Shown here: in pieces, positions 26,708-35,357 of the stretch
Numbering within the stretch: the stretch's first letter is position 1
Layout: each line of letters opens with the position of its first letter
Assembly: GCF_025152405.1 (NCBI RefSeq)
Contig: NZ_CP102292.1
Location: forward strand, 1,984,001-2,048,000
Origin: [Ruminococcus] lactaris ATCC 29176
Lineage (GTDB): Bacteria > Bacillota > Clostridia > Lachnospirales > Lachnospiraceae
DNA length: 64,000 bases
Direction of reading: 5' to 3'
Notes under the pieces: generated by a model
Databases searched by the model: none
The model's input: the letters and a program-made list of their open reading frames with translations, nothing else
What the model was told of the DNA's origin: nothing
Program-made: the position numbers and the translations under genes

Positions 26708-27313
26708 TTACAGTTCCACGAAGTTTTTTAAGATATGCAGACCTACATCGCTGCTCTTCTCCGGATGGAACTGACAGGCAAATATATTTCCCTGTTCAAC
26801 CGATGCATGGATATGCGTGCTGTATTCAGTCGATGCTTTCACGATTTCTTTCTCTTCTGCCTGCAGATAATAGGAATGCACAAAATAGACATAGGCATTT
26901 TCCTCGATTCCCCGGAAGAGTCTTCCGTCATGCTCTAAATGCAGCGAATTCCACCCCATATGCGGAATCTTCAATCCTGCCCGCTCCGGAATCCTTAAGA
27001 TCTTTCCTTTCAGTATTCCAAGTCCTGCAACACCCGGTGCTTCTTCACTGCTCTCAAAAAGGAGCTGCAATCCCAGGCAGATTCCGAGGAAAGGAATCTC
27101 TTTCTTTACGACCTCCCGGATCACCTCATCCAGTCCGCTCTCCCTCAGATTCGCCATTGCATCACCAAAGGCTCCTACCCCCGGAAGGATCACCTTATCT
27201 GCTGACAGGATCTTCTCTCTGTCTGAAGTTACTTCCACTTCCTGTCCAAGTGCAAGCAATGCTTTCTCCACACTTTTTATATTTCCGGCATCATAATCAA
27301 TTATTGCTATCAT
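26708..27313 (-). CDS. hisH: Imidazole glycerol phosphate synthase glutaminase subunit
   Basis: A 201-residue class I glutamine amidotransferase, HisH, which supplies ammonia to HisF. The nucleophile Cys79 is in [14 protein letters not shown], and the His-Glu pair in [11 protein letters not shown]. Oxyanion-strand segment [11 protein letters not shown] is present. The start ATG follows GAAAGGA. Repeat copy C lies immediately upstream of the gene. Confidence 0.97.
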   Translation of the reverse strand: MIAIIDYDAGNIKSVEKALLALGQEVEVTSDREKILSADKVILPGVGAFGDAMANLRESGLDEVIREVVKKEIPFLGICLGLQLLFESSEEAPGVAGLGILKGKILRIPERAGLKIPHMGWNSLHLEHDGRLFRGIEENAYVYFVHSYYLQAEEKEIVKASTEYSTHIHASVEQGNIFACQFHPEKSSDVGLHILKNFVEL

Positions 27314-27355
27314 TCTTTAATCCTTTCAAATCAGGGGTTTTCGTTCTTTTCTATA

Positions 27356-27468
27356 GATGTTGGGGTCAAAAGCCCCCGACTTTGATGCTCATATCGGGGC
27401 GGGTCCTAAGGTCTTTCACCCACCTATGAGCAAACTCATGTGGGCTTAGACCTTTTGACCCTGGCATC
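27356..27468 (-). mobile_element. MITE-like structured repeat, copy C (internal deletion)
   Basis: A 113-bp minus-orientation copy. It keeps both termini and hairpin I, but jumps from GATATGAGCAT directly to ATCAAAGTCGGGGGC and so lacks hairpins II and III. The deletion lies between short GCAT repeats, consistent with slippage. The flanking direct repeat TTTCTATA is exact (27348-27355 and 27469-27476). Confidence 0.85.
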
Positions 27469-27483
27469 TTTCTATATACTTTA

Positions 27484-28980
27484 TCATGATTTTGCATCCA
27501 GTTCAAACCAGAATTCTACTCCATTATCAAAATTTCTGACTCCGTATCCCTGATGGAACGATTCCATGATCGCTTTTACAATCGACAGACCGATTCCATT
27601 TCCGCCATATTCTCTTGTATGAGCCTTATCCACTTTATAAAATTTATCCCACAGTTTCGGCACATCCTCCTCCGGGATCGGCTTTCCGCTGTTAAAGACA
27701 GAAACTCTTACTTTTCCATCCGATGATACGATTCTGACTTCAATCCGCTTTTCATTATCCACATGATGGATTGCATTTGTCAGATAGTTTCGTACTACCT
27801 GTTCTGTCTTAAACTCATCTCCCCATACATAGACTTTCTCTTCACTCACAAAATCTACCGATGCACCCGCCTGCTGGATCAGGATATCACAGCTTGCGAT
27901 CACGCCTCTTACAAGAGCCGCAATATCAAACCGTGCAAATTCTACCTCATCATTTCCAAATTCCAGTTGATTCAGTGTCAGAAGGTTCTTGACCATCTGA
28001 TTCATCTTTGACGCTTCATCCATAATGACATCACAGTAAAACTCCCTGCTTTCCGAATCATCATTGACTCCTTCTTTCAGTCCTTCCGCATATCCCTGGA
28101 TCAATGCGATCGGAGTCTTCAGCTCATGTGATACATTTCCCAGAAATTCATTTCTCATATCTTCCAATTTTTCTTTCTGTTCAATATCTTTCTGCAACTG
28201 ATTATTTGCTGTCTTTAATTCCGAAACCGTCTTTTCCAGTTGCAGGGACATTTTATTAAAGTTCTCCCCCAGGATTCCGATCTCATTATTTCCACCACTG
28301 GTATACTTCATATCAAAATTCAGATTCGCCATATCTTCCGACAGCCTTGCCAATTCCATCACCGGCCTGGTGATCTTTCTTGAAAAAATCCATACAAGCA
28401 GACCTCCAACTACCATCCCTATGATACCAAGATAGATCAGGAACTGATTCGCCAGAGAAGCACTTTCCCGGATACTCTCCAGTGGGCTACGCATCAGCAC
28501 AAAAAAATCATCATCCAGATACCCCCACATTTCAAGATAATCGGTTCCATTCTGACGATCCGTCATCTTCCGCATCACATACTGATCTGTCGATTTTAAA
28601 ACAGTCTCATTCCCTGTATCCTTTGAAAAAAAGATCCGCAGAGTCTGATCGTAAAGAAGACTCTTTTCTTTTACATTAGAAAAAATTTCATTGATGGTTC
28701 CTGCATCCCGGTCTACATTCATCACGCAGACATCAATATTCATTTTTTCCAGTTCATAAGATAATTTCCACTGCTTATTCTCATCCGTCAGCTCATCAGA
28801 CTCCTGTGCTTCTTTCAATGCATTATACGTATTCAGAAGATCACTCTCTTTGTGCGTGGTATAGTAATGTCCCAGGAACACCGCATTGACAATAAAAACT
28901 GCTGCCAGCACAAATGCCAGCAGACCGACAAAGACTGCAGTCATCTGTCTGCTTAACGATTTTTTCATCTGCTTTTCCAT
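27484..28980 (-). CDS. Sensor histidine kinase with HAMP domain
   Basis: A 498-residue membrane kinase. TM1 is at about residues 10-32, an extracellular domain spans about 33-160, TM2 includes LIYLGIIGMVVGGLLVWIFS, and a HAMP domain starts at KITRPVMELA. The phosphoacceptor box is LGNVSHELKTPIALIQGYAEGL, then LTNAIHH (N box) and GGNGIGLSIVKAIM. The architecture resembles PhoR/VanS-type kinases. The in-frame GTG at 28989 was rejected because AGGTGAT sits at a proper distance from the ATG at 28980. The cognate regulator lies 15 nt upstream. Confidence 0.92.
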   Translation of the reverse strand: MEKQMKKSLSRQMTAVFVGLLAFVLAAVFIVNAVFLGHYYTTHKESDLLNTYNALKEAQESDELTDENKQWKLSYELEKMNIDVCVMNVDRDAGTINEIFSNVKEKSLLYDQTLRIFFSKDTGNETVLKSTDQYVMRKMTDRQNGTDYLEMWGYLDDDFFVLMRSPLESIRESASLANQFLIYLGIIGMVVGGLLVWIFSRKITRPVMELARLSEDMANLNFDMKYTSGGNNEIGILGENFNKMSLQLEKTVSELKTANNQLQKDIEQKEKLEDMRNEFLGNVSHELKTPIALIQGYAEGLKEGVNDDSESREFYCDVIMDEASKMNQMVKNLLTLNQLEFGNDEVEFARFDIAALVRGVIASCDILIQQAGASVDFVSEEKVYVWGDEFKTEQVVRNYLTNAIHHVDNEKRIEVRIVSSDGKVRVSVFNSGKPIPEEDVPKLWDKFYKVDKAHTREYGGNGIGLSIVKAIMESFHQGYGVRNFDNGVEFWFELDAKS

Positions 28981-28994
28981 CTGCATCACCTGTT

Positions 28995-29672
28995 CTATTC
29001 TGCATCAAATTTGTATCCCATACCCCAGATCGTACGGATATACTCCCCTTTATCGCCCAACTTGCTCCTTAATTTCTTCACATGCGTATCAATCGTCCTT
29101 GCATCTCCAAAATAATCATAATTCCATACATTATTAAGGATCTTTTCTCTTGACAGTGCAATTCCGCGATTCTCCACAAAATAAGTGAGAAGTTCAAATT
29201 CCTTGTAGCTCAGCTCGATCGGTTTTCCATCTATTTTCACAATATGAGCCGCTTTATCGATCGTAATTCCACCGGCTTCCATCACATCTCCCGCATCACT
29301 GCCAAGCGTTCTTCTCAGGATTGCATTCACTCTCGCCACAAGGATCTTTGGACTGAACGGCTTGGAAATATATTCATCTACGCCAAGATCAAATCCCTGC
29401 AGTTCATCTCTTTCTTCTGATCTTGCTGTCAGCATGATGATCGGCACTTTTGAAGACTCCCTGATCTCACGGCACACCTGCCATCCGTCCATCCTCGGCA
29501 TCATAACATCGAGGATCAGCAGTGAAATATCTTTTTCCTCATAGAAAATATCCATTGCCTCCACCCCGTCTTCAGCTTCAAGTACATTGTATCCTTCTCT
29601 GACCAGGAAATCCCGCACCAGCTTTCTCATTCTGCTTTCATCATCTACGACCAATATTTTTGCTCTGTCCAT
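28995..29672 (-). CDS. OmpR-family response regulator
   Basis: A 225-residue regulator. Its receiver domain has ILVVDDE, phospho-acceptor Asp55 (LLILDVMMPRMDG) and Lys in YISKPFSPK. The winged helix carries LSYKEFELLTYFVENRG and DTHVKKLRSKLGDKGEYIRTIWGMGYK. GGAGGG lies 7 nt before the ATG. It is co-transcribed with the kinase downstream. It is divergent from an ABC exporter operon, which may be a target (inference). Confidence 0.94.
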   Translation of the reverse strand: MDRAKILVVDDESRMRKLVRDFLVREGYNVLEAEDGVEAMDIFYEEKDISLLILDVMMPRMDGWQVCREIRESSKVPIIMLTARSEERDELQGFDLGVDEYISKPFSPKILVARVNAILRRTLGSDAGDVMEAGGITIDKAAHIVKIDGKPIELSYKEFELLTYFVENRGIALSREKILNNVWNYDYFGDARTIDTHVKKLRSKLGDKGEYIRTIWGMGYKFDAE

Positions 29673-29829
29673 TCTTTTTCCCTCCGGTTCTGTTCTGCTC
29701 TGAGATCAATTTCTCTCTGAACTCCTCTTTTTCAGGAGTTCTATTTATTTTGAATCCATTCTATGCACGTATGGTAGCAAAAAAATATGTCCTTATTGTG
29801 AACGAAACTTTATTTGGTTTTATTTACAT

Positions 29830-30023
29830 GATGCCAGGGTCAAAAGGTCTAAGCCCACATGAGCTTGCTCATAGGTGGGTGAAAGACCTTAGGACCCGCC
29901 CCGATATGAGCATAAAAGTGGGATGATAATCCCACGATATGCGAATATTGGGTAGGATTGTGGGAGTGCGTAGCACGGAGCAATCCGTAGGCATCAAAGT
30001 CGGGGGCTTTTGACCCCGACATC
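29830..30023 (+). mobile_element. MITE-like structured repeat, copy D
   Basis: A 194-bp full copy. It starts GATGCCAGGGTCAAAAGG and ends GGGGGCTTTTGACCCCGACATC. The exact target duplication TTTACAT is at 29823-29829 and 30024-30030. The right duplication contains the -35 box of the downstream ABC operon. Confidence 0.85.
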
Positions 30024-30024
30024 T

Positions 30025-30073
30025 TTACATAAGAAAGAATAAATGGTATAGTTTGGTTAGATTATTCTAACCA
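30025..30073 (+). promoter_or_regulatory. Promoter and palindromic operator of the ABC exporter operon
   Basis: TTACAT (30025-30030), a 16-nt spacer and TATAGT (30047-30052) with an upstream G-rich extension. Directly downstream is the perfect 8-bp palindrome TGGTTAGA-TTAT-TCTAACCA (30054-30073), covering the start of transcription. A dimeric repressor, for example TetR- or MarR-like and encoded elsewhere, could bind it. Confidence 0.6.
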
Positions 30074-30092
30074 GAGTTTGAAGGAGGTTACC

Positions 30093-30791
30093 ATGTTTCT
30101 TAATCTAAATCATATTAAAAAATCATTTGGACAGGGCGACAGCCGGGTGGAAGTCCTGAAAGGGATTGATCTTTCCATTGAAAAAGGTGAGTTCTGCGTT
30201 CTTTTAGGTCCTTCCGGTTCCGGAAAGTCCACCCTGCTTAATATTATCGGTGGAATCGATCATGCTGACAGCGGACAGATCACGATCGACGGAGAACTCA
30301 TGGAGAAAATGACTCCGAAGCGGCTCGGACTCTACCGCCGCAAACATCTGGGCTACGTTTTCCAGATGTATAATCTGATCCCGAACCTGACTGTCCGCGA
30401 AAATATCGAAGTCGGAGCTTATTTAAGCGACCATGCCCTGGATGTGGATGAACTTCTTGATACACTTGGTCTTGCAGATCATCAGCGTAAACTCCCCAAT
30501 CAGCTTTCCGGTGGTCAGCAGCAGCGTACTGCCATTGGACGTGCGATTGTAAAGAACCCGGATATCCTGCTCTGCGATGAGCCAACCGGTGCTTTGGACT
30601 ACAATACTTCCAAAGAGATCCTGAAGCTGATTGAAACCGTGAATCAGAAATACGGAAATACCGTTGTCATGGTTACTCATAATGATGCCATCAAAGACAT
30701 GGCAGACCGGGTTGTCCGTATCCGTGACGGTATGATCCGCAAAAATTATCTGAATGAGCATAAAGTTTCTGCCGAAGCATTAGACTGGTAA
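30093..30791 (+). CDS. MacB/LolD-type ABC transporter ATP-binding protein
   Basis: A 232-residue ATPase of the MacB group. Walker A is GPSGSGKST, the Q-loop VFQMYNLIPNLTVREN, signature LSGGQQQRTAIGRA, Walker [17 protein letters not shown] and the switch His VMVTHND. It pairs with the FtsX-type permease 13 nt downstream to form an exporter or mechanotransmission complex. GGAGG 5 nt before the ATG at 30093 fixes the start; an upstream in-frame TTG lies inside the ribosome-site region. Confidence 0.93.
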   Translation: MFLNLNHIKKSFGQGDSRVEVLKGIDLSIEKGEFCVLLGPSGSGKSTLLNIIGGIDHADSGQITIDGELMEKMTPKRLGLYRRKHLGYVFQMYNLIPNLTVRENIEVGAYLSDHALDVDELLDTLGLADHQRKLPNQLSGGQQQRTAIGRAIVKNPDILLCDEPTGALDYNTSKEILKLIETVNQKYGNTVVMVTHNDAIKDMADRVVRIRDGMIRKNYLNEHKVSAEALDW

Positions 30792-30804
30792 GGAGGCTGA
30801 AACG

Positions 30805-33147
30805 ATGAAAAATCCATTAACCAAACGTCTTCCAAGGGAACTGAAAAGTGAATTTGGAAAGTATCTTGTAATTTTTCTGCTCCTGATCATTTCCATTGGA
30901 TTTGTTTCCGGTTTCCTTGTGGCAGACGGAAGTATGATCAGGACTTATAATGAAGGATTTCAGAAGTATAATATTGAGAACGGACATTTTCAGATTGCCA
31001 AAAAAGCAACAACTTCACAGATTCAGGCAATCGAAGAAAATGACATTACCCTGTATGAAAATTTTTATTCCGAAGAATCCATAACCAATGGAAGTACGCT
31101 CCGTATTTTTTCCAATCGTACCGATGTCAACCTGGTATGCCTGATGAAGGGAGATTTTCCTTCCGGCGAAAATGAGATTGCAATCGACCGTATGTATGCA
31201 GATAACAACCATCTGTCAGTCGGTGACACTTTAAAGAGCGATTCCCATGAATGGACGATCACCGGACTGGTTGCTCTTCCTGATTACAGTTGCCTTTTCC
31301 AGAATAATAATGATTCGATGTTCGACTCGGTAAAATTCGGAGTGGCTGTCGTAACACCTGAGGCTTTTTCCAAATTTGAAAGTTCTTCCATTAAATATGT
31401 CTACTCCTGGAAATATGCAAAAGAACCTGCCAATGATAAGGAAGAAAAGAAGGTTTCCGATGACCTGATGAAGGCTATTAATAAGGAAGTTTCTCTGCAG
31501 GACTACGTTCCCCGCTATCTGAACCAGGCGATCAATTTCACCGGTGACGATATGGGCAGTGATCGTGCTATGATTATTGTCTTTCTTTATATTATTATCG
31601 TAATCATGGCATTCGTCTTTGGAATTACGAGCAGCAATACCATCATGAAAGAATCCCATGTCATCGGAACACTGCTTGCATCCGGTTATACCCGTGCCGA
31701 ACTGATCCGCCATTATATGTCCATGCCGATTATTGTCACCCTGATCGGTGCCGTGATCGGAAATATTTTAGGTTATACCGTCCTGAAAGATGTATGTGCC
31801 GGTATGTATTACGGAAGCTACAGTCTTCCGACTTATACTACCATCTGGAATGCGGAAGCTTTCCTTCTGACAACCGTGATTCCGATCATTTTGATGATCC
31901 TTGTAAACTTTACAATACTCTACAGAAAGCTTTCTCTTTCTCCACTTAAGTTTTTAAGAAGAGACTTGAAGAAAAGACGTCAGAAGCATGCTCTTTATTT
32001 AAGCCCGAAGCTGGCATTTTTCAGCCGTTTCCGCATGCGTGTTATTTTTCAGAATATCAGCAACTATGTACTGTTATTTGTCGGAATCCTTTTTGCAAAT
32101 CTCCTTTTAATGTTCGGACTGCTTTTCCCTGCAGTACTCGATCATTATCAGGAAGTCCTCTCCGATAACCTGTTGTGCAATTATCAGTATATTTTGCAGA
32201 TTCCACTGGAGGCAATGAATGAAGAGAATAAACTTTCAAGTCTTCTTTCTATGATGTATTTTCAAAGTGCTGTGGAAACCGATAATGAAGACGCTGAAAA
32301 ATTCAGTGCCTATTCATTAAATACTTATGATACCGGCTACAAAGAAGAAGAAATCCTGCTCTATGGCCTGACAGATGACAGCCGTTATATTTCCATTGAT
32401 TTCGCAGATGCAGCAGATTCAGATGATCTTTACAATGGTGTCTACATCTCCTCTGCCTATGCGGATAAATACAGCCTGAAAAAGGGCGATACGATTAAAT
32501 TAAAGGAAATTTATGAAGATGATACTTATCAGTTTACAGTAGACGGCATTTATAACTACGAAGGCGGACTTACCATTTTCATGCCACAGAAACAGTTAAA
32601 CGATACCTTCGATCTTGGAAGCGACTATTTCAGCGGTTATCTCTCCAAAACGGAGATTACAGATATTGACCAGAAATATATTTCTTCTGTCATTGATCTG
32701 GACAGCCTGTCCAAAATCTCCAGACAGCTCACCGTATCAATGGGAAGTATGATGTCTCTTGTGGATGGCTTTGCGATTCTGATGTTTGTTATCTTGATCT
32801 ATCTGCTTTCCAAGATCATTATCGATAAAAATGCACAGGCGATTTCCATGACCAAAATTCTCGGATATACCAACTGGGAGATCAGTCGGCTTTACATTCT
32901 CTCTACCTCCATTGTTGTCGTACTGTTCCTTTTGATCAGCCTTCCGATTGAAAGCATTATCATGACCGGTCTGTTCCGTGCGATCATGATCACCAGCATC
33001 ACCGGATGGATTCCGCTGTATATGGATCCGGTTATTTATGTAAAAATGTTCGTTCTTGGATTTGGCACTTACCTGATCGTAGCTTTACTGGAGTACCGGA
33101 AAATAAAAAAAGTGCCTATGGACGAGGCACTCAAAAATATCGAATAA
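30805..33147 (+). CDS. FtsX-family ABC permease, four-plus-four-helix type
   Basis: A 780-residue permease. It has an N-terminal helix (YLVIFLLLIISIGFVSGFLV), an extracellular domain of about 230 residues, and a first FtsX block (FVFGITSSNTIMKESHVIGTLLASGYTRAEL). A second extracellular region follows and then a C-terminal FtsX block (MTKILGYTNWEISRLY, VALLEYRKIKKVPMDEAL). The substrate is unknown; related systems export peptides or lipids. The stop codon directly abuts the stop of the convergent HPr-like gene with no gap. Confidence 0.9.
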   Translation: MKNPLTKRLPRELKSEFGKYLVIFLLLIISIGFVSGFLVADGSMIRTYNEGFQKYNIENGHFQIAKKATTSQIQAIEENDITLYENFYSEESITNGSTLRIFSNRTDVNLVCLMKGDFPSGENEIAIDRMYADNNHLSVGDTLKSDSHEWTITGLVALPDYSCLFQNNNDSMFDSVKFGVAVVTPEAFSKFESSSIKYVYSWKYAKEPANDKEEKKVSDDLMKAINKEVSLQDYVPRYLNQAINFTGDDMGSDRAMIIVFLYIIIVIMAFVFGITSSNTIMKESHVIGTLLASGYTRAELIRHYMSMPIIVTLIGAVIGNILGYTVLKDVCAGMYYGSYSLPTYTTIWNAEAFLLTTVIPIILMILVNFTILYRKLSLSPLKFLRRDLKKRRQKHALYLSPKLAFFSRFRMRVIFQNISNYVLLFVGILFANLLLMFGLLFPAVLDHYQEVLSDNLLCNYQYILQIPLEAMNEENKLSSLLSMMYFQSAVETDNEDAEKFSAYSLNTYDTGYKEEEILLYGLTDDSRYISIDFADAADSDDLYNGVYISSAYADKYSLKKGDTIKLKEIYEDDTYQFTVDGIYNYEGGLTIFMPQKQLNDTFDLGSDYFSGYLSKTEITDIDQKYISSVIDLDSLSKISRQLTVSMGSMMSLVDGFAILMFVILIYLLSKIIIDKNAQAISMTKILGYTNWEISRLYILSTSIVVVLFLLISLPIESIIMTGLFRAIMITSITGWIPLYMDPVIYVKMFVLGFGTYLIVALLEYRKIKKVPMDEALKNIE

Positions 33148-33387
33148 TCATTCAAACTCATATTTACCCAGATACTGCTCTGCCAGTTCTTCATCTGAGC
33201 CTGATATGACAACTCTCATGGGAAGTCCCAGCTTTACGGACATCAGCCCCAGCAGGGACTTTCCATCAATCTGATAATTTCTATTAGACATATCCGTCAC
33301 ATCCACATCTGACTCCAGTTTCTGACATGCCTTGCAGAAACTTAAGATTTGACCGGATGACATTAATTTAATTTTCTTTTCTATCAT
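33148..33387 (-). CDS. HPr/Crh-like protein lacking the active-site histidine
   Basis: A 79-residue HPr-fold protein. The C-terminal half keeps the HPr signature IDGKSLLGLMSVKLG, including the serine equivalent to Ser46 that HPr kinase phosphorylates. It ends ISGSDEELAEQYLGKYE. The N-terminal active-site block, normally GLHARPA with phospho-His15, reads SSGQILSFCKAC, so it cannot carry PTS phosphate. This is the pattern of Crh, a regulatory HPr paralogue in catabolite repression; the role is inferred. GGAGG 7 nt before the ATG at 33387 sets the start; upstream in-frame codons lack a site. Confidence 0.72.
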   Translation of the reverse strand: MIEKKIKLMSSGQILSFCKACQKLESDVDVTDMSNRNYQIDGKSLLGLMSVKLGLPMRVVISGSDEELAEQYLGKYEFE

Positions 33388-33566
33388 TATAAAACCTCCA
33401 TCTGACAAGGCATGCCGCTCTGCTTCTTTTTCAGGCATACCGATATAGGATATCAGAATTTCATTCAAACTTCAACCTGTACTTTCTTAATTTTAAAACA
33501 ATCTTAAGATACCCTGAACAATCGTTTTGAATCCACGCCACATTTTCTTTTTACTTCTTACCAGAT

Positions 33567-33595
33567 TTGACATTCCTTCCAATCCTTTCTATAAT
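33567..33595 (+). promoter_or_regulatory. Consensus sigma-A promoter for the DUF1275 gene
   Basis: TTGACA (33567-33572), exactly 17 nt and TATAAT (33590-33595). The transcript begins with a hairpin, GTGAGAAA / TTTCTCAC at 33611-33640, before the ribosome site. The rest of the roughly 280-base gap upstream shows nothing else. Confidence 0.85.
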
Positions 33596-33667
33596 AAATT
33601 TGCAAACTGTGAGAAACGTGCCTTGCGAATTTCTCACGTAAATCCAATTAAATGAGGTGACTTCTTT

Positions 33668-34348
33668 ATGAAACATTCCATGCAGATTTCCGAATCCATC
33701 GGTCTTGGAACGATTCTCGCCCTCTCAGGCGGCTTTATGGACGCTTATTCCTATATTGAACGTGGAAAAGTCTTTGCCAATGCTCAGACGGGAAATATGC
33801 TCCTTTTTGGTGTAAATCTTTCTGAGGGAAACTATCAGACCATGCTTAATTACCTCTTCCCGGTACTTGCTTTTGCACTGGGAATCGCACTGGCAGACAC
33901 GGTCCGTACAAAAGAACCGAACCTGCTTCACTGGAGACAGATTTCTGTCCTTACAGAAGCCCTGATCCTGATTGCAGTCAGTTTCTTTCCTACGACGCTC
34001 AATCTGCCTGCCAACTCGCTTACCTCTTTTGCCTGTGGCATTCAGGTTGAAAGTTTCCGCAAAATTCACGGACAAGGAATTGCCACAACTATGTGCATCG
34101 GTAATTTGAGAAGCGGAACGGAAAACCTTCACCATTATTTACATACAAAAGAACGGAAATTCCTTGATTCCAGTCTTCTCTACTATGGCATTATCATCTG
34201 CTTCATTATCGGAGCCGTCATCGGAAATGCCGTTGTGCGGATTCTTCACGAAAAGGCGATCTTAGGATGTTCCTTCCTTTTGTTCGTTGCTTTTCTGATT
34301 ATGTTCATTGACAGAGAAAAAGAATTAAGAGAAAACTCTGTTTCCTGA
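33668..34348 (+). CDS. DUF1275 (YoaK-type) membrane protein
   Basis: A 226-residue protein with six predicted helices and the DUF1275 hallmark near the N terminus: LALSGGFMDAYSYIERGKVFANAQTGNMLLFG. A second TTMCIGNLRSGTENL block follows. Function is unknown; family members are small transporter-like proteins. ATGAGGTGA lies just before the ATG. A consensus promoter and leader hairpin suggest strong, possibly regulated expression. It ends in a strong terminator. Confidence 0.9.
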   Translation: MKHSMQISESIGLGTILALSGGFMDAYSYIERGKVFANAQTGNMLLFGVNLSEGNYQTMLNYLFPVLAFALGIALADTVRTKEPNLLHWRQISVLTEALILIAVSFFPTTLNLPANSLTSFACGIQVESFRKIHGQGIATTMCIGNLRSGTENLHHYLHTKERKFLDSSLLYYGIIICFIIGAVIGNAVVRILHEKAILGCSFLLFVAFLIMFIDREKELRENSVS

Positions 34349-34396
34349 CAAGGCTTTTCTTTGGGAACCCAGGGAACTTACATTTCTACCTGAACA

Positions 34397-34446
34397 AAAA
34401 CTCCGGAATCCTCGTATTTTTACAAACACGGGGATTCCGGAGTTTT
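34397..34446. terminator. Terminator between the DUF1275 gene and the tRNA cluster
   Basis: Perfect 15-bp stem AAAACTCCGGAATCC / GGATTCCGGAGTTTT with T runs in both directions. It ends both the plus-strand gene and the minus-strand tRNA transcript. Confidence 0.88.
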
Positions 34447-34454
34447 CTTTTCAA

Positions 34455-34535
34455 TGCGGATGACAGGACTTGAACCTGCACGTCGTAGACACCAGAACCT
34501 AAATCTGGCGCGTCTGCCAATTCCGCCACATCCGC
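34455..34535 (-). tRNA. tRNA-Leu (TAG)
   Basis: Cloverleaf with acceptor GCGGATG/CATCCGC, a long variable arm and anticodon loop ATTTAGG (TAG). Last gene of a seven-tRNA minus-strand cluster. Confidence 0.95.
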
Positions 34536-34597
34536 TTATTCTCTTTTATTTTCTTCTTTGAAAGAAAAAAATAGAACAAGCAATCGCTTGTTCTGAT

Positions 34598-34669
34598 GAG
34601 CGTGCGGGGATTCGAACCCCGGACAACTTGATTAAAAGTCAAGTGCTCTACCACCTGAGCTACACGCCC
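34598..34669 (-). tRNA. tRNA-Lys (TTT)
   Basis: Acceptor GGGCGTG with CACGCTC, D arm GCTC-GAGC, anticodon stem CTTGA/TCAAG and loop CTTTTAA (TTT). As printed, the T stem shows one C-C mismatch. Confidence 0.94.
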
Positions 34670-34702
34670 GTATTTTATTTAACTTCCCAGTAACTGGATA
34701 AA

Positions 34703-34774
34703 CTGGGCTAGCTGGATTCGAACCAGCGTATGCAGGAGTCAAAGTCCTGTGCCTTACCGCTTGGCGATAGCCCA
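34703..34774 (-). tRNA. tRNA-Gln (TTG)
   Basis: Acceptor TGGGCTA/TAGCCCA, anticodon stem CAGGA/TCCTG and loop CTTTGAC (TTG), with G discriminator. Confidence 0.95.
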
Positions 34775-34821
34775 TTAAAGACTTTATGTCTGACACTGCA
34801 TGCCATTAATAATTATGAAAG

Positions 34822-34896
34822 GGTGGGTAACCGGACTCGAACCGGTGATATCCAGAACCACAATCTGGCGCGCTAACCAACTGCACCATACCCACC
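34822..34896 (-). tRNA. tRNA-His (GTG)
   Basis: Acceptor GTGGGTA with TACCCAC, plus the extra 5' G facing C73 that is typical of tRNA-His. The anticodon loop is ATTGTGG. Confidence 0.95.
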
Positions 34897-34902
34897 ACAA
34901 AA

Positions 34903-34976
34903 CGAGCCTGGGGGGATTCGAACCCACGACCTACGGCTTAGAAGGCCGTTGCTCTATCCAGCTGAGCTACAGACTC
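34903..34976 (-). tRNA. tRNA-Arg (TCT)
   Basis: Acceptor GAGTCTG with CAGGCTC, anticodon loop CTTCTAA (TCT) and T loop TTCGAAT. Confidence 0.95.
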
Positions 34977-35015
34977 ATTTTCCTCTTTTCGAGGCATCTC
35001 ACTTTTCAGTGAGAA

Positions 35016-35086
35016 AGCGGGTGATGGGAATCGAACCCACGTATCCAGCTTGGAAGGCTGGTGTTCTACCATTGAACTACACCCGC
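35016..35086 (-). tRNA. tRNA-Gly (TCC)
   Basis: Acceptor GCGGGTG/CACCCGC, short D arm and anticodon loop CTTCCAA (TCC). Confidence 0.95.
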
Positions 35087-35092
35087 ACAGCA

Positions 35093-35167
35093 TCGGGGTG
35101 ACAGGATTCGAACCTGCGACCTCCTGGTCCCAAACCAGGCGCTCTAGCCAAGCTGAGCCACACCCCG
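35093..35167 (-). tRNA. tRNA-Pro (TGG)
   Basis: Acceptor CGGGGTG/CACCCCG, anticodon stem CCTGG/CCAGG and loop TTTGGGA (TGG). First gene of the cluster, about 50 nt after its promoter. Confidence 0.95.
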
Positions 35168-35218
35168 ATATGTAAGTTGTTCCTGCGTTTCGTTTACTTC
35201 ATCCGTAACGCAAGAACA

Positions 35219-35247
35219 ATTATATTATAGGATTCAAAGAATGTCAA
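35219..35247 (-). promoter_or_regulatory. Promoter of the tRNA cluster
   Basis: On the minus strand, TTGACA (35242-35247), 17 nt and TATAAT (35219-35224): a perfect consensus, as expected for stable RNA. Confidence 0.85.
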
Positions 35248-35357
35248 CACTATTTTTCAAAAAAATTTGCATTTCTTCAAAAGACTATTTGCTATTTTTT
35301 CAGAAACTTTTATTTTTCTCAATATATCAGCGTCGAATTTTCTGATTTTTTCATACA

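Noticed and set aside
34800..35012. Short open frame over the tRNA cluster
   Set aside because: It runs through tRNA-His and tRNA-Arg on the opposite strand and is not a gene.
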